This document shows, in pieces, positions 8,727-20,036 of a stretch of 64,000 bases of DNA. Numbering within the stretch: the first letter of the stretch is position 1; every line of letters starts with the position of its first letter. Under the pieces are notes generated by a model, which saw nothing but the letters and a program-made list of their open reading frames with translations, was not told where the DNA came from and did not search any database. The position numbers and the translations under genes are program-made. Source of the DNA: Anagrus nilaparvatae (lineage: Eukaryota; Arthropoda; Insecta; Hymenoptera; Mymaridae); contig JAKSXM010000107.1 of assembly GCA_022575985.1 (NCBI GenBank), forward strand, positions 5,890,001 through 5,954,000, written 5' to 3'.

Positions 8727-11700
8727 ATGCACGGGGGATTAAGGGAGCAAAATGAAATTCCTCCACGAAGACCACAACCACCCGGTGCACAGGCTTTAGG
8801 CCTTGAAGCTATCCATGCTCTTTGTCGTGATGTGTATCCTGATCAGACCAATCCACTGACGGTTACAGCTGTTTTAAAATATTGGTAAGCTTCGTAATCT
8901 AATTTTTTCTATGAAAACTTGTTGCATTTTATCCTGTGCTATTCAACTTTATTATTATTTTATTGCTGTAAATCACGGTAATAACATCCTTTATGAAACT
9001 TTAAAAAAATTTTTTTTTTTTTAAATAAAATTTTGTTATGTATATTCAGTTTCTTTAGAAAAAAATTACGTATAAGATGAACTTTCTGTTCGTTTATTTT
9101 TAAATATTCACATTTATTTACTCACACTACTATATAAAATATGCTTTGCTTTCATAAAAAACTTCATATCCACATAAATATGCTATTACTCATTGGGTAT
9201 GTGTTTCATATTATTATTACTTGCAGGCTGGGTGGTCCGGATCCTCTAGACTACATAAGCATGTATGACAACCCTGGATGCCCAGAGCTTAATGTTCCTC
9301 CACATTGGCATTATATAAGGTGAGAATCTTAAAAGAAAAAAATTTCTAATTCAAAAATTCTCGAAGATTCTAGATTTATTTTTTTTTAACTTGGTGGTTT
9401 GATATTAATATTTTATAATTTTTGGATGCATTCTATCATTAAAAAAAAATTTTATTTCACTCTGAAAAATAAGTGAAGATCTCTTTTTTTGTCCCAGAAT
9501 TAAGTACTTTTTTCAAAAGAAAGGTAAAACAGCGTCATCCATAAAATACGTAGCACAAAATTTCAAAATTTTGGATGCTCTCTACCCTCAAAAGTGAAAG
9601 TGGAAGCCTGTGCGCTGTAAAGTGGCGATAACTCGGCGCTACATTTACAAAGTGAGAGGAGTGGTAAATAACAATTTACAGAGGGGCGCGCAGCCATATT
9701 TTTTTTTTCAAAGTGGAGCGAGCAATTTCTTACAATTTACAAAATTGAGACCATGCGTATTACCACTTTAAAAGAGCAAATCATCCTTAAAGTAAGCTTT
9801 GGGAAATTGGAGTTTTTTGATGTTTACACTTTATTAATTTTGTTTTTTTAGCCGCACGTGTGAAAAAATTTTTTGGTGATTGGAGTCGGAAAAAAAGTGC
9901 TAAAAAATTTCAAACTTTATATGACGTTAATGTTTTATTAATTGTGACTGAGAAAAACGTTTTTATGAATGAAAATTTTCATTTTTTAACCCCAGCATAT
10001 TTTGCAATTTCTCGAGATTGCGCACAGTGTGGCAAAATGGACAAAATCGCTCATGGGTTAAGTTTTTGAGCTATCAACTTGAAACCTGTTTTGAACGACT
10101 TTAAAATAATGCCTGCTTTCGTGTCATACTGCGGATTTTTCATATTTTTTTATTTTTAATTAATCTATTCATTAAAAATGCATTTTATGCGAGATCCAAA
10201 AATATGCAAAAATTATGATTTAATATTTTTTGACTTAAAAATTTTTTTTAATTTTTATGTATATAATGCAGGATGAACACAAAAAATTTCCCGTTTGTTT
10301 TAGAGTGCAAAAAATATAGGAAGTGAAAATTTCGATAAACGAATAGGTTGAGGTAGTGTAAATAGGCTAATTAAAAATAAAAAATTTTGAAAATCCGCAG
10401 TGATGCGCGAAATCCGGCTTATTTTAAAGCCGTTCAAAACAAGTTTCAAGTTGATAGCTCAAAAACTAAGTCCAAGAGCGATTTTTGTCCATTTTGCCAC
10501 ACTGTGTGGCGGATCAAAAAAACAGAAAAAAAGAATTTTGTACATTACCTGGGGATTTTCAAGGTCGAGAAAAATGTTTTTATATGAATGATAATTTTCT
10601 TTTTTTCACCCCAGCATATTTTCTAATTTTCTAAAATGAAGTATCAAAAAGCAGAAAATATAACCTCAAAAACTCCCGAATATGTAAAAAGCTCTTTTTC
10701 TGCTTTTTGATACTAAAAAATGAAAATTTTCATTCATAAAAACGTTTTTCTTAGTCACAATTAATAAAACATTAATGTCATATAAAGTTTGAAATTTTTT
10801 AGCACTTTTTTTCCGACTCCAATCACCAAAAAATTTTTTCGCACGTGCGGCTAAAAAAACAAAATTAATAAAGTGTAAACATCAAAAAGCTCCAATTTCC
10901 CAAAGCTTACTTTAAGGATGATTTGCGCTTTTAAAGTGGTAATACGCATGGTCTCAATTTTGTAAATTGTAAGAAATTGCTCGCTCCACTTTGAAAAAAA
11001 AAATATGGCTGCGCGCCCCTCTGTAAATTGTTATTTACCACTCCTCTCACTTTGTAAATGTAGCGCCGAGTTATCGCCACTTTACAGCGCACAGGCTTCC
11101 ACTTTCACTTTTGAGGGTACTTCATACTCTCTACCTTTACTCAAAGAGCTTCCTTTACTATAACCACCGTAACAAATCATTCTCTATAGAGAATATAGTG
11201 GGTATACCCACTTCGCATCGACACAGGAATTTTGGAGGACTAAACTGGAAATAAGGTCTATTTCCGTGCTAGAAACTGGAAATTACTATATTTCTGTGTT
11301 ACGATACAGAAACGGCTTATTTCTTGGTTTAAAACTAGAAAAGAAGCAATTTCTGTGTTACGATATAGAAACGGCTAATTTCTTGGTTTTAAAACAAGAA
11401 ATTAAATGTTCGAAAAGAAAAGCAAATCGATTCCTTGAATGAAAACTAGAAATAAGTCGTTTCTGTTTTATAAAACATAAATTTATTGATTTCTGGTTTT
11501 CAAACTAGGAATCAGATATTAGAAAATTAGTGTGATACAATTTCTTGATTTCAAACAAGAAAAATTTTTATTTTTTGAAAAAAGTTAATAAATTATTTTT
11601 GGATGTATTCACAGAGGTTTTTGGGTGCGCTGAGCTCAAATTTGATAATAAAAATTAAAAAATCGGAACCCATTACCCTGAAACCGCAAAATTCGGTAAA

Positions 11701-14700
11701 AAATTCTATAGAATTTTGTTACGTATAACATCGATAAAATAAATTTTGAACCTATAGGTTATAATTATAATTATTGTGAAAAAAAAATAAGAAAAAATTG
11801 TTTTTGAAAATTTCTTTATTTTTATAATGAAATTCTTTATTTTACTTTAGCTTCCTATATTACCTATTAGCTAGGCAGTTAAAAATCGATATTGAATCGA
11901 AAATCCAAGAAACTTTTTATAACTGCCAAGCTAATGCCTGCTTACCTGAAAATAATTTTTTCTTGATACACCAAAAAATGAGACTAACTAGAAGTGTTTT
12001 GATTAACTTGCAAGGTTGCAGCGTTATATTTAAGATTCCCAAAAAAAACCTATTTAATAATATTCAGTCTAGGAGACCCTTTTGAAATAAACGGAGTTTC
12101 GGGGACGTTCAACATATTAAACTCATCCATAACTATAGATTGTAATTTAGTTTCCCGAAGCTAGGGGTCTTCCCTTGCTAGGTATTTTTTGAAAATATTT
12201 GTTGTTTGGTTATATCAACAAAAATTCGATATAATAAAAACTAATTTTGATTGATAATTCAAAAGAATTCAGGACGTACATAGCATTAAATCCTGTTTAT
12301 AATATTAGAAAATATTATCCTGTAAACAAAATTACCGTATTTTGACCAAGTTACCCAAGACATTTCAGGCTAAATGTGCGGCAAAAATTGTTACATATCA
12401 AAGGCAAAAAATACTATCTTCCAACCTGGATCGGACGCGTTTTTTCCCTTTCTATGTAAAACTTTGTTTTAAATCACGTGGTAAAATATGGGGTTCGACC
12501 TTTGCATGCTGTCTGCAGTCGCTCGCTACGCTCGCTCGTGCATGCAAGGTCAAAATCAATATTTGTCCCTTTAGTTTAGCTATTGCCGCAGGATAATTTT
12601 TTTCTTTTTATTTTTGCTTGTTTTGCTTTGTTCTATTTGAAGTAGTATTTAGAAAAAAATATTTTAAAGGGCCAAGGCACTGATTGCTTTACATTTCTTG
12701 GACAATTTTCCAAGATTAAAAATAAAAAATTATATGACTCTAAAAATGATAATATTTTTCATGATTTATACGTGTTTAAATTTATATTGAGCAAAATCAG
12801 GGATTCATTTAACAGATTTATCCCAATATATAAAATAAAATACCGAGTATAAAAAAAATATATAAAATCTGTTGAAATCTTTTCAAACTTTCAGATCATA
12901 TATTTTTTCTTTTATAAATATCCTCATATTGATATGTTTTCAATACGTGAGTCAGTCTTCCAGACGTTAAAAAAAAGAGCACAAAGAAAAAATCTAAAGG
13001 TTATTTCTATTTCCGGCTGAGGGTTGATATTCGTACGATTTAAACCAATTCCGCTTTTCTTCAACTTTTAAGTCCCTTTTGATTATAAATGAAGAGTAAA
13101 AAATTCTCTTTATTTTTTTTCCAGTATAAAGAGAAATCTCTTTTAAATTTATTAATAGAACCAGACAACTGAAAAAATGCATTTAAAAAAGTATATATGT
13201 GCATTTTCATATATGAGGATTCCTGAATAAAGTACAATTTTTGTTGTTGCTTATATTTAGTTGCATTAGCATTCATGAGGAAATATTTAACAATTTTAGG
13301 AAATAATTGATTATTTCTTTTTATTTTATCAAAAAAATTGAATTTCTAAATGTAAATTATTTGTAAAGCATGTGCATATAGCTATTTTTAAAAAATTATT
13401 TAAAAATAAAGTATTGCTCGAAAATTTTAAAGGGGTTACTCGGAGTCAACCATGTATATATAATATGTTCATTTATTACATACCTACTTGTATTTGTAGA
13501 ATTTCATTCTTTTAACGCACTCAACTCAAAAATGTTTTAAGATAGCAGTAAAGGATTTAACAAAATACTCACATCTATCAGTTTTTATTTTTTGATACAC
13601 AATTCCAAAAAAATTTTAAACTTAAAATATTAAAATATTTTTATAGTATGGGACTATCAGATCTCCATGGAGATGGAAGGTTACATCCTAAAAATTCCCC
13701 TGGTCGTCCAAGTGGATTTGGGTTTGAATTAACTTTTCGATTAGCACGTAACCGAGATGAGAACAGTCCACCAACTTGGCCAGCAAATGTAATGCAGCAA
13801 TTAGCTAAATATGTCTTCAATTCAGGAAATATGCTTTTACCAGGAGATCATGTTTCGTGGCATGCACCACTTGATTCTGGAAATGGAAGGATTACACAAA
13901 TACTTATGGCAAAAGATCCACAACTACCAGCTTTAACTTCAACTCCACATGGAGATGTATGAAATAATGTCACTAAATCACATTTTTTTTCTTTTTATGA
14001 AAAAAGTGCTTTGCAAGTAATTTAAAAATTTTGTTTCACGTTTAATACAAAATTAAAGTTTATAATTACTGCAATTAGAAATCAGATTTAAAAATAATTT
14101 TTATGATAAATATAAGTTAGTTAATTCTTTGATATCAGATTTATGTTTTAATTTTAAAATACCAATTTTTTTATATTTAAATAGAAATTTTCCCCTTCAA
14201 TTACATAATTTTGCAACTACAAAATGTTAATATTTATTGTATTTTACAGGTATCATTTGTTCAAATTGTTGGAATAACTTCTGAAGAATTACAAGTTACA
14301 CAACATTGGAATGGTCTGGGAGTTATAAACTTATTAAAAAGTGCAAGAACAATAGGCCCATGGCTTATCACTGACATGAAAAGACCACGATCAATTATGG
14401 AAGAAGATTCTTCTATAGCTGAACAAATTCAAACTGGCATTGAACGGGAAGGTTCAAATCTTAGTGGGGTATCTGCTAAATGCTGGTAGGTTAAAAATAA
14501 TAAATGGTTGCTAATTTTTTAATTATAATTAAATTGCAAAGATAACATAGTCAAATTAAAAGAAAATATGAAATAAAAACCTTTAATTTTTATTCTTTTT
14601 CCAGGTGGGTACAAACATGTAGTGATAAAAGTACAGAAAAATATAGAGACAGAATAGAAGAAGATTCTGACGAAGATGAAAATGTTGAATCTGCAGTCAA

Positions 14701-15289
14701 AACAGAGAGGATATCACCATGTGAACAAGATGTAAATATGTCTGATGAAAATAGTTCCAAATCACTTTCGGGTTTACATCTAACATTTAATTTAGAAGCT
14801 GGCAGCTTGCTTCCATTAGCCATAAGGTCAGTCCAAAAAAATTTAATTCTTATAGTTTTCACCTAAAAAAATTTTTTTTAACCTGATATTGTAATTTCTT
14901 TTAATAAATAACATTTTAAATATTTAAATATATTTTTATTTTAGGGGAAGAGTTATGCATGGCAGGCATTTCACTTTTAAATCCATTATATCGCATACAG
15001 CAGTTACTTTTGTAGCCCCATCAGTTACAGGGACGCTTGTTACAAAAGAACGACCTTATGTAGTTCATGGACCTTGGTTACAAGTTCTTCTTCCAGATGA
15101 ATTGACACAACAAATGGCTTCAGAATTTCATATTTTAAATTCCCCACAACAGGTAAAGAAAAAAAATGTTTGTAAAAAAAATAATTCTTTTCATAATTCA
15201 ATATTTAATTTTTGTCCTTTTAGGTTCAGTTACCGAAAACCTTTTCATGGCCTGACTATAAATTTGCCATAACAATAGTGAATGACTAA
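8727..15289 (+). CDS. Su(fu): Suppressor of fused homologue (Hedgehog pathway regulator)
   Basis: Seven exons (8727-8884, 9227-9319, 13647-13956, 14250-14485, 14605-14826, 14945-15152, 15224-15289) splice in frame with GT-AG borders to 430 residues. Sufu binds Gli/Ci transcription factors and restrains Hedgehog signalling in cytoplasm and nucleus. The N-terminal domain begins around residue 28, with VYPDQTNPLTVTAVLKYWLG, then GPDPLDYISMY, HWHYIS, GFGFELTFRLAR, PPTWPANVMQQLAKYVF, GDHVSWHAPLD, FVQIVGITSEEL and GSNLSGVSAKC. The variable linker (about 266-315) is short and acidic (EEDSDEDE). The C-terminal domain has RGRVMHGRHFTFKSI, HGPWLQVLLPDE and KTFSWPDYKFAI, and ends soon after it, giving a shorter tail than in vertebrates. 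Human SUFU has 484 residues, so this protein is compact. The ATG at 8727 is the first in frame with the conserved region. Intron 2 is 4327 bp and full of repeats. Confidence 0.97.
9586..11126. mobile_element. 1.5-kb fold-back element in Sufu intron 2
   Basis: The outer arms (about 9586-9997 and 10720-11117) start CCTCAAAAGTGAAAGTGG and end with its complement CCACTTTCACTTTTGAGG. A second inner inverted pair (about 10010-10150 against 10380-10510) continues the fold. The 8-bp sequence CTCTCTAC flanks the unit on both sides (9578-9585 and 11127-11134). A TA-type duplication at 9583-9584 and 11118-11119 is the alternative reading. No transposase is present. Copies of the ~127-bp satellite monomer seen at 35.4 and 50.9 kb lie at the inner edges of the arms and near 10540-10620. 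Confidence 0.7.
11200..11570. repeat. Degenerate tandem repeat, period about 59 bp
   Basis: TTTCTGTGTTACGATACAGA at 11291 and TTTCTGTGTTACGATATAGA at 11350 mark a period of 59 bp. Interspersed blocks of AGAAACGGC and ATTTCTTGGTTTAAAAC repeat with decay over about 370 bp. Many units are themselves weakly palindromic (TTTCT...AGAAA). It is intronic, with no coding signal. Confidence 0.55.
12055..12180 (-). repeat. Fragment of the inverted-repeat family found at 36.1-37.0 kb and 41.5 kb
   Basis: Blocks such as AATAAACGGAG, AACTCATCCATAACTA and GATTGTAATTTAG match the right arm at 36.84-37.01 kb (AATAAACGGAGGGTAAC, AGTCATCCGTAACTAGAG, GATTGTAATTTGG). Only one arm end is present. Confidence 0.45.
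12497..12551. other. GC-rich hairpin in Sufu intron 2
   Basis: GACCTTTGCATGC (12497-12509) pairs with GCATGCAAGGTC (12540-12551). The loop holds CTGCAG and direct repeats of CGCTCG. It stands out from its AT-rich surroundings by CpG content. Elsewhere in intron 2 (11580-12490, 12560-13640), apart from the repeats listed, nothing was recognised. Confidence 0.5.
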
Positions 15290-15400
15290 AATAAGGTACA
15301 GTTATTTTTATAAGCGTTTTAAAAACTACTGCCATAAGTAGGTATACTTAATAATAATTAAAAAAAAAAAACCTATTAGAATATATTTTGCACAATGTTA

Positions 15401-15406
15401 AATAAA
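15401..15406 (+). terminator. Polyadenylation signal of Suppressor of fused
   Basis: AATAAA lies 112 bp after the TAA stop at 15287-15289, followed by an AT-rich stretch. It is the first canonical hexamer downstream. Confidence 0.5.
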
Positions 15407-15807
15407 CTCTCGGTGTTTTATAAAAAGTTTAGTAACATTCAAATTAGTTTAATTAGGTTAATTACTGATTTAATTTACAAAAGTAGTTTTTTATTATATC
15501 ACCCGATTATATGATAATTTTAAAAAGTTTAATAATTCGTATTTTTTAAATTTCTAAATTATTAAATAGAACTGCAAAATTTTTAGAAATTTTAGAAAGC
15601 TTTATAAGAAAAGCATTAAAATTTTTAAATGAATTTACGAGTCATTTTTAGAGTGAGTTGAATAAAATAATTTTATTTGAATGCTTTATAAATATTATGC
15701 TATTTAAATATTAGTGGTGCGAGACGCCTCTCGCGCAATAAATTCATTCCCAGTGTAGTGGAGCGCCATTGTGACTAAGGTCTAGCATATAAGTTACAAT
15801 GTTTCGC

Positions 15808-16928
15808 TTAAGGTTTAGAAAAACCTAGCTTATTAGTCTCCGATTCTGATCGAGCAGGATTAGTTGAAATTTTAACCTCGTTGGCTATGTGCTGCATAGC
15901 TTCCAGTTGACTTGCAATTTTGTAAGCTTTCTCGAATTTTTCCGGCTTTTGAGCGATTATTTTGACAGTCAAGCCCGGGTAAGAACTGTCCAATGAGCCT
16001 TCAATCTAAGAAATCCCCGAATTCGCAGTTTATTGCACCTTACTGCGAATGGTGAAGTGCAAATTTTGCAATAGACTCATATTTTGTTTAACAAATATAT
16101 CTGAATTTAATACTTTCCGCAAATTTATTTTTTTTTTCATATCAAAATGATCAATTAATGTTTTTTTAATTTGATTTTAGCTGTACGTTTCTGGTTCTGT
16201 AGTGCTAGCTAGAAATTTTAGTGCATTGTTCAGCTTGGGGCACATGTGAACGCGTGTATAATTTAAGTGAAAGTCTGGCGTAATTTTACTTATCTGTGTA
16301 AGGCCTAGTCTATTGGCATAGGAGTCACGTGACACCGCAAGCGTAAGTCTATATCAATAGCATTGGGTTGCGCCATGCGGTACGGTTATGTAGTCTAGGC
16401 CTAATCCCCCATTAAAAACGTTCAAAGTTGTCTTTTACGCTTGAGTTTTCGAAGAGCGATATTTTGAGAAAGAAAGTGACAGAAAGCTTAAATCCAATAG
16501 GAAATCATTACTTTTTGTCGCCTTGCGACTTTCAGGTCGAATCACATGGAGGACCTCCGCACAAGTCTCTACTGCCCTGCTTTTAACATTCATATAATCC
16601 CAACAAATCTTTTTGAAGTCTTGCTGGACCTGTTCAAGGTCAAAGTCAGCACCTGTAGTACGCTTGTATGCTAAAGTGTGCGTTTTCATTTGCATTACCT
16701 TCTTGGCCCGACCTTTGTTGAGCAGCCACCGTTTGAAAAACAGTATTAGTAAGAGCCGTAGTCAAAGCTTTGATGAATTCGTCTTGAACGGCGGTCATAG
16801 TAGGTATGGTTTATCGTTGATTTCTTGATGTAGGTTCGGCTTTCACATTTTCGGCGATGACAGAGTACTCCCGTACCTTTATTGATATTTTTCGGAAAAG
16901 AAAGGTTAGCAGCGAAATAAATACACAA
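15808..16928 (-). pseudogene. Decayed LTR-retrotransposon gag-like sequence
   Basis: On the minus strand several broken ORFs follow one another. One starts MTAVQDEFIKALTTALTNTV (complement of about 16710-16800), the next is at 16435-16695, and the last (15808-15993) has KPEKFEKAYKIASQLEAM. A segment combining xxFxEAYxIAxxLE with a short helical N-terminus is usual for insect retrotransposon gag proteins, but no zinc knuckle, protease or polymerase was found. A 100-bp MITE (16302-16401) sits between two of the pieces. The base composition is less AT-rich than the flanks. The assignment to gag rests on general resemblance and is moderate at best. Confidence 0.45.
16302..16401. mobile_element. 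100-bp MITE with TAA target duplication
   Basis: The ends GGCCTAGTCTA and its near-complement TAGTCTAGGCC are bordered by TAA on each side (16299-16301 and 16402-16404). This pattern is typical of PIF/Harbinger MITEs. It contains the palindrome GTCACGTGAC. Confidence 0.65.
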
Positions 16929-16929
16929 G

Positions 16930-17225
16930 TATTATTGGTAATATGCTTTAATCATGATTAATAGATATCGAGGAAGACTTTTACACAATACCGGGATTAA
17001 AGGGACGATAAAATAAGTGTCGTAGTCCGATCGTAAGAGAGCGATGTTGAACTGAGCCACACTTTATATACCCACTCTGATACGAGTGGCATTATTTGTT
17101 TAGGGCTGGTTTTAAACTCTCCGCCTAGTCATAAGTTTACGATTGGTTGACACAATTTGGTATTCAATCTTTTGTCTTATAAATTTTTAACTTCAGATAG
17201 ATTAAGGTTGTCCTTTGAATTTCAT
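16930..17225 (-). other. Moderately GC sequence next to gag-like relic, possibly LTR-derived
   Basis: On the minus strand this lies just upstream of the gag-like ORFs, where a 5' LTR and primer-binding site would be expected. A TATA-like ACTTTATATACCC (plus-strand reading, 17061-17073) is present. No second LTR copy was found, so the identity is not supported beyond position. Confidence 0.25.
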
Positions 17226-18048
17226 GTTGCTACATTGTTATATTCACTAAATTTAATGGCCGCTATATCAAAAGGAACAGGGATGTCACGTGTCATAATA
17301 TATGTAATATGTATATATTATATATATGTTTAGTAAGCTACAAATAATAAATAAGTTTCAAAAAATTATGAAGGTTCAGTACCTGGAGTAGGTTTCATGG
17401 CATAGCACAAGATGTTGCTACATTGTCATATTCACTAAATTTTATGACTGTTATATCATAAGGAACGGGGATGTCTCGTGTCATAATATATGTAATATAT
17501 ATAAATTATATATATATTTAGTAAGCTACAAATAATAAATAAGTTTCAAAAAATTATGAAGGTTCAGTACCTGGAGTAGGTTTCATGGCATAGCACAAGA
17601 TGTTGCTACATTGTCATATTCACTAAATTTTATGACTGTTATATCATAAGGAACGGGGATGTCTCGTGTCATAATATATGTAATATATATAAATTATATA
17701 TATATTTAGTAAGCTACAAATAATAAATAAGTTTCAAAAAATTATGAAGGTTCAGTACCTGGAGTAGGTTTCATGGCATAGCACAAGATGTTGCTACATT
17801 GTCATATTCACTAAATTTTATGACTGTTATATCATAAGGAACGGGGATGTCTCGTGTCATAATATATGTAATATATATAAATTATATATATATTTAGTAA
17901 GCTACAAATAATAAATAAGTTTCAAAAAATTATGAAGGTTCAGTACCTGGAGTAGGTTTCATGGCATAGCACAAGATGTTGCTACATTGTCATATTCACT
18001 AAATTTAATGACCGTTATATCATAAGGAACGGAGATGTCTCGTGTCAT
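17226..18048. repeat. Tandem array, 188-bp period, four full units plus a partial
   Basis: Units begin at GTTGCTACATTG at 17226, 17414, 17602, 17790 and 17978, exactly 188 bp apart. Units 2 to 4 are essentially identical. Unit 1 differs at several positions (for example a TGTATATATTATATATATG run), and the last partial unit diverges before breaking off near 18048. Each unit holds an AT dinucleotide-rich core and GGTTCAGTACCTGGAGTAGG. No unit-spanning ORF was seen. The high identity points to recent homogenisation, or possibly an assembly artefact. Confidence 0.9.
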
Positions 18049-18313
18049 AAAGAAAGATCTACTACTTCTATTTCTTTGGTCCAATTCAGAGGTAGCAATA
18101 ATAGCTTCAGTAGCTTAATTTGAATGCTTGCAGGTTCCAAAGGCCAATTTAAATCTAATAAACGGTTTAACTTTCAATCTAAGGTTTTCAGGCAATCAAA
18201 GTTATCTAAGTAAATTATTATTTTGAAAACTTCTGTAATTTTAACAGCAAGTATTTAACCGCCACCGTCGCCTCTTTTGTCATATTACGAAACGAAATGC
18301 TAAATTTTTTCAG

Positions 18314-18544
18314 TTAATATCGAAAGCAGTTAATAATGAAATTCTTTCCTGAATCAAGGACAACTGTAGTATCTTCATTCTTAATATATTCAGCCGTGAT
18401 TGTTTTACCGAAATCAGTTGAATCAAATAAAAGATTCTTAGCATCTCTTTCTAAATAAAAATTAATAAACTCTGTTTCAAAATTTTTCTTAGTAGAGATC
18501 AGAATTAAATTTGGTTTTAAGTTTTGAGTAATATCATGATACAT
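18314..18544 (-). pseudogene. Unrecognised 76-codon ORF, probably part of a decayed gene
   Basis: The translation begins MYHDITQNLKPNLILI and contains FYLERDAKNLLFDS and DTTVVLDSGKNF, with mixed charged and hydrophobic residues as in real coding sequence. No family was recognised. Upstream on the same strand are the ~176-bp repeats, whose units carry an ORF start with MKNPPIPQ and an acidic, Asn-rich stretch. Frame changes separate them. It may be a broken gene or a mobile-element ORF. Confidence 0.3.
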
Positions 18545-18703
18545 ATTTTTGAAAACGCTCTAAATGTGTTGTTGATTCTCTTCTTTAAGTTAAAACATAC
18601 GTAATTGGACTATCATCTAAATCATATTCTTCAGACCCAGGAGTGTTGAATCAATCTCGTTATTTAATGAATCGTTTAAAATTTTATTTTCATTTTCATT
18701 ACC

Positions 18704-19230
18704 AACTCTCTCTAAGCTCTCTTCATTCTCATTTTCAAGTTTTTTATTATCCAATTGGAAAATTTGTGGAATTGGTGGATTTTTCATCGTTTTTTTGTGT
18801 CATCTATTCTTATTAATTTAATTTTTAGTATTTTCTTTATATTAAAATTGGATTGAGTTTCTAAACAGAAAAATATTAAACTTTCTCTAAGCTCTCTTCA
18901 TTCTCATTTTCAAGTTTTTTATTTTACAATTGGAAAACTTGTGGAATTGGTGGATTTTTCATAGTTTTTTTTGCGTCATCTATTCTTATTAATTTAATTT
19001 TTAGTATTTTCTTTATATTAAAATTGGATTGATTTTCTAAACAGAAAAATATTAAACTCTCTCTAAGCTCTCTTCATTCTCATTTTCAAGTTTTTTATTT
19101 TCCAATTGGAAAACTTGTGGAATTGGTGGATTTTACATAGTTTTTTTTGCGTCATCTATTCTTAATAACTTAATTTTTAGTATTTTCTTTATATTAAAAT
19201 TGGATTGAGTTTCTAAACAGAAAAATATTA
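18704..19230 (-). repeat. Tandem repeat of ~176 bp (three units) carrying an ORF start
   Basis: Units begin at AACTCTCTCTAAGCTCT at 18704, 18879 and 19055. On the minus strand each unit contains AT-rich upstream sequence and then a reading frame MKNPPIPQ(I/V)FQL followed by KKLENENEESLERV. In the third unit the second codon is a stop. The unit nearest the downstream ORF carries the longest open frame. The array looks like a local duplication of a 5' gene end. Confidence 0.8.
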
Positions 19231-19397
19231 GCAAAATATATATAACCTTTTTCTTTCAAAGTCTTACGTCTTTTTTAAATCAGATGTGCAAAGTTGAAAA
19301 ACTATTGCAACGACAAATATTGACAAATATGCGTATTATGAATATGTACAATAAAAATATCAATAAAATTAATATTAAATTATGATTATGAGCTAAT

Positions 19398-19700
19398 CTA
19401 AGATATCTTTTGAATGATTCTATCCGCTCTTACTGCAGTTATGTAACTTGTAATTCCAAGTGTTTCAGGATTAAGCAATCCAATATCACCAAATTTTAAG
19501 TTATTGACATACTTAATAACGTCTCCACACATTATTCTTTCTTCTTGAATTCTTTGAAAATTTGAAAATCCGGCGTAAGCGTCTGGTGGAGAAATTAACG
19601 CTTTTTCATACGTTTTGTAATGATAAAAACGAAAAAATTGATATTCCAACTTCCACTATCTACTAGTTGAACAATTTCATCATTTACAATAGTATAATCG
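19398..19700 (-). pseudogene. Unrecognised coding-like fragment with frameshift
   Basis: An 83-codon ORF (19398-19649) contains FRFYHYKTYEKALISPPDAY, FSNFQRIQEERIMCGDV and NNLKFGDIGLLNPETLGI, with amino-acid use typical of coding DNA. Another frame just upstream on the same strand (about 19650-19705) contains DEIVQLVDSGSWN, which suggests a single-base shift between them. I do not recognise the family. A relic of a virus-like or mobile-element gene is possible but unproven. Confidence 0.35.
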
Positions 19701-19741
19701 TGTTATTCAGTATATAAAAATGAATTATTTTTAATTAATAA

Positions 19742-20022
19742 GGTGGGTTTTCGGCCCCTTTTATTTTTGGTCTAAAAATCAAAAAAAAAAAAAATTTTGC
19801 ACTATATGGTCTAAACAATCCCCACCCCCATTCCTCATTTCCCTCCCACCCTCCAAGAAGCAGAATAATTATAAACGATTATCTGGCTTCTTGGGGGGTC
19901 GGAGGAAAGGGGGGGGTTACGAGTGGTTCCATTTGGGGTGAAATCGATTTGTTAGTCCATTTAAAATTTTGTGTGGAATTTTTAGGTAAAAAATGAAAGG
20001 GGACGAAAACTCGTCTTTATTT
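19742..20022. mobile_element. Diverged MITE with GTTTTCG-CCCCTTT ends
   Basis: The left end GGGTTTTCGGCCCCTTTTAT pairs with the right end ATGAAAGGGGACGAAAACTC. Inside, TTTTTTGCACTATATGG is followed by pyrimidine-rich CCCCACCCCCATTCC, complementary to GGAAAGGGGGGGG, and by a central hairpin CCAAGAAGC...GGCTTCTTGG. No ORF was found. Confidence 0.6.
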
Positions 20023-20036
20023 TATAAAATTTTTTT

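Noticed and set aside
17226..18048. Possible CRISPR-like or protein-repeat array
   Set aside because: Units are contiguous 188-bp tandem copies without unique spacers, and the host is a eukaryote.
18704..19230. Possible LTR pair
   Set aside because: The copies are head-to-tail adjacent with no internal region between them, so they are a tandem repeat and not LTRs.
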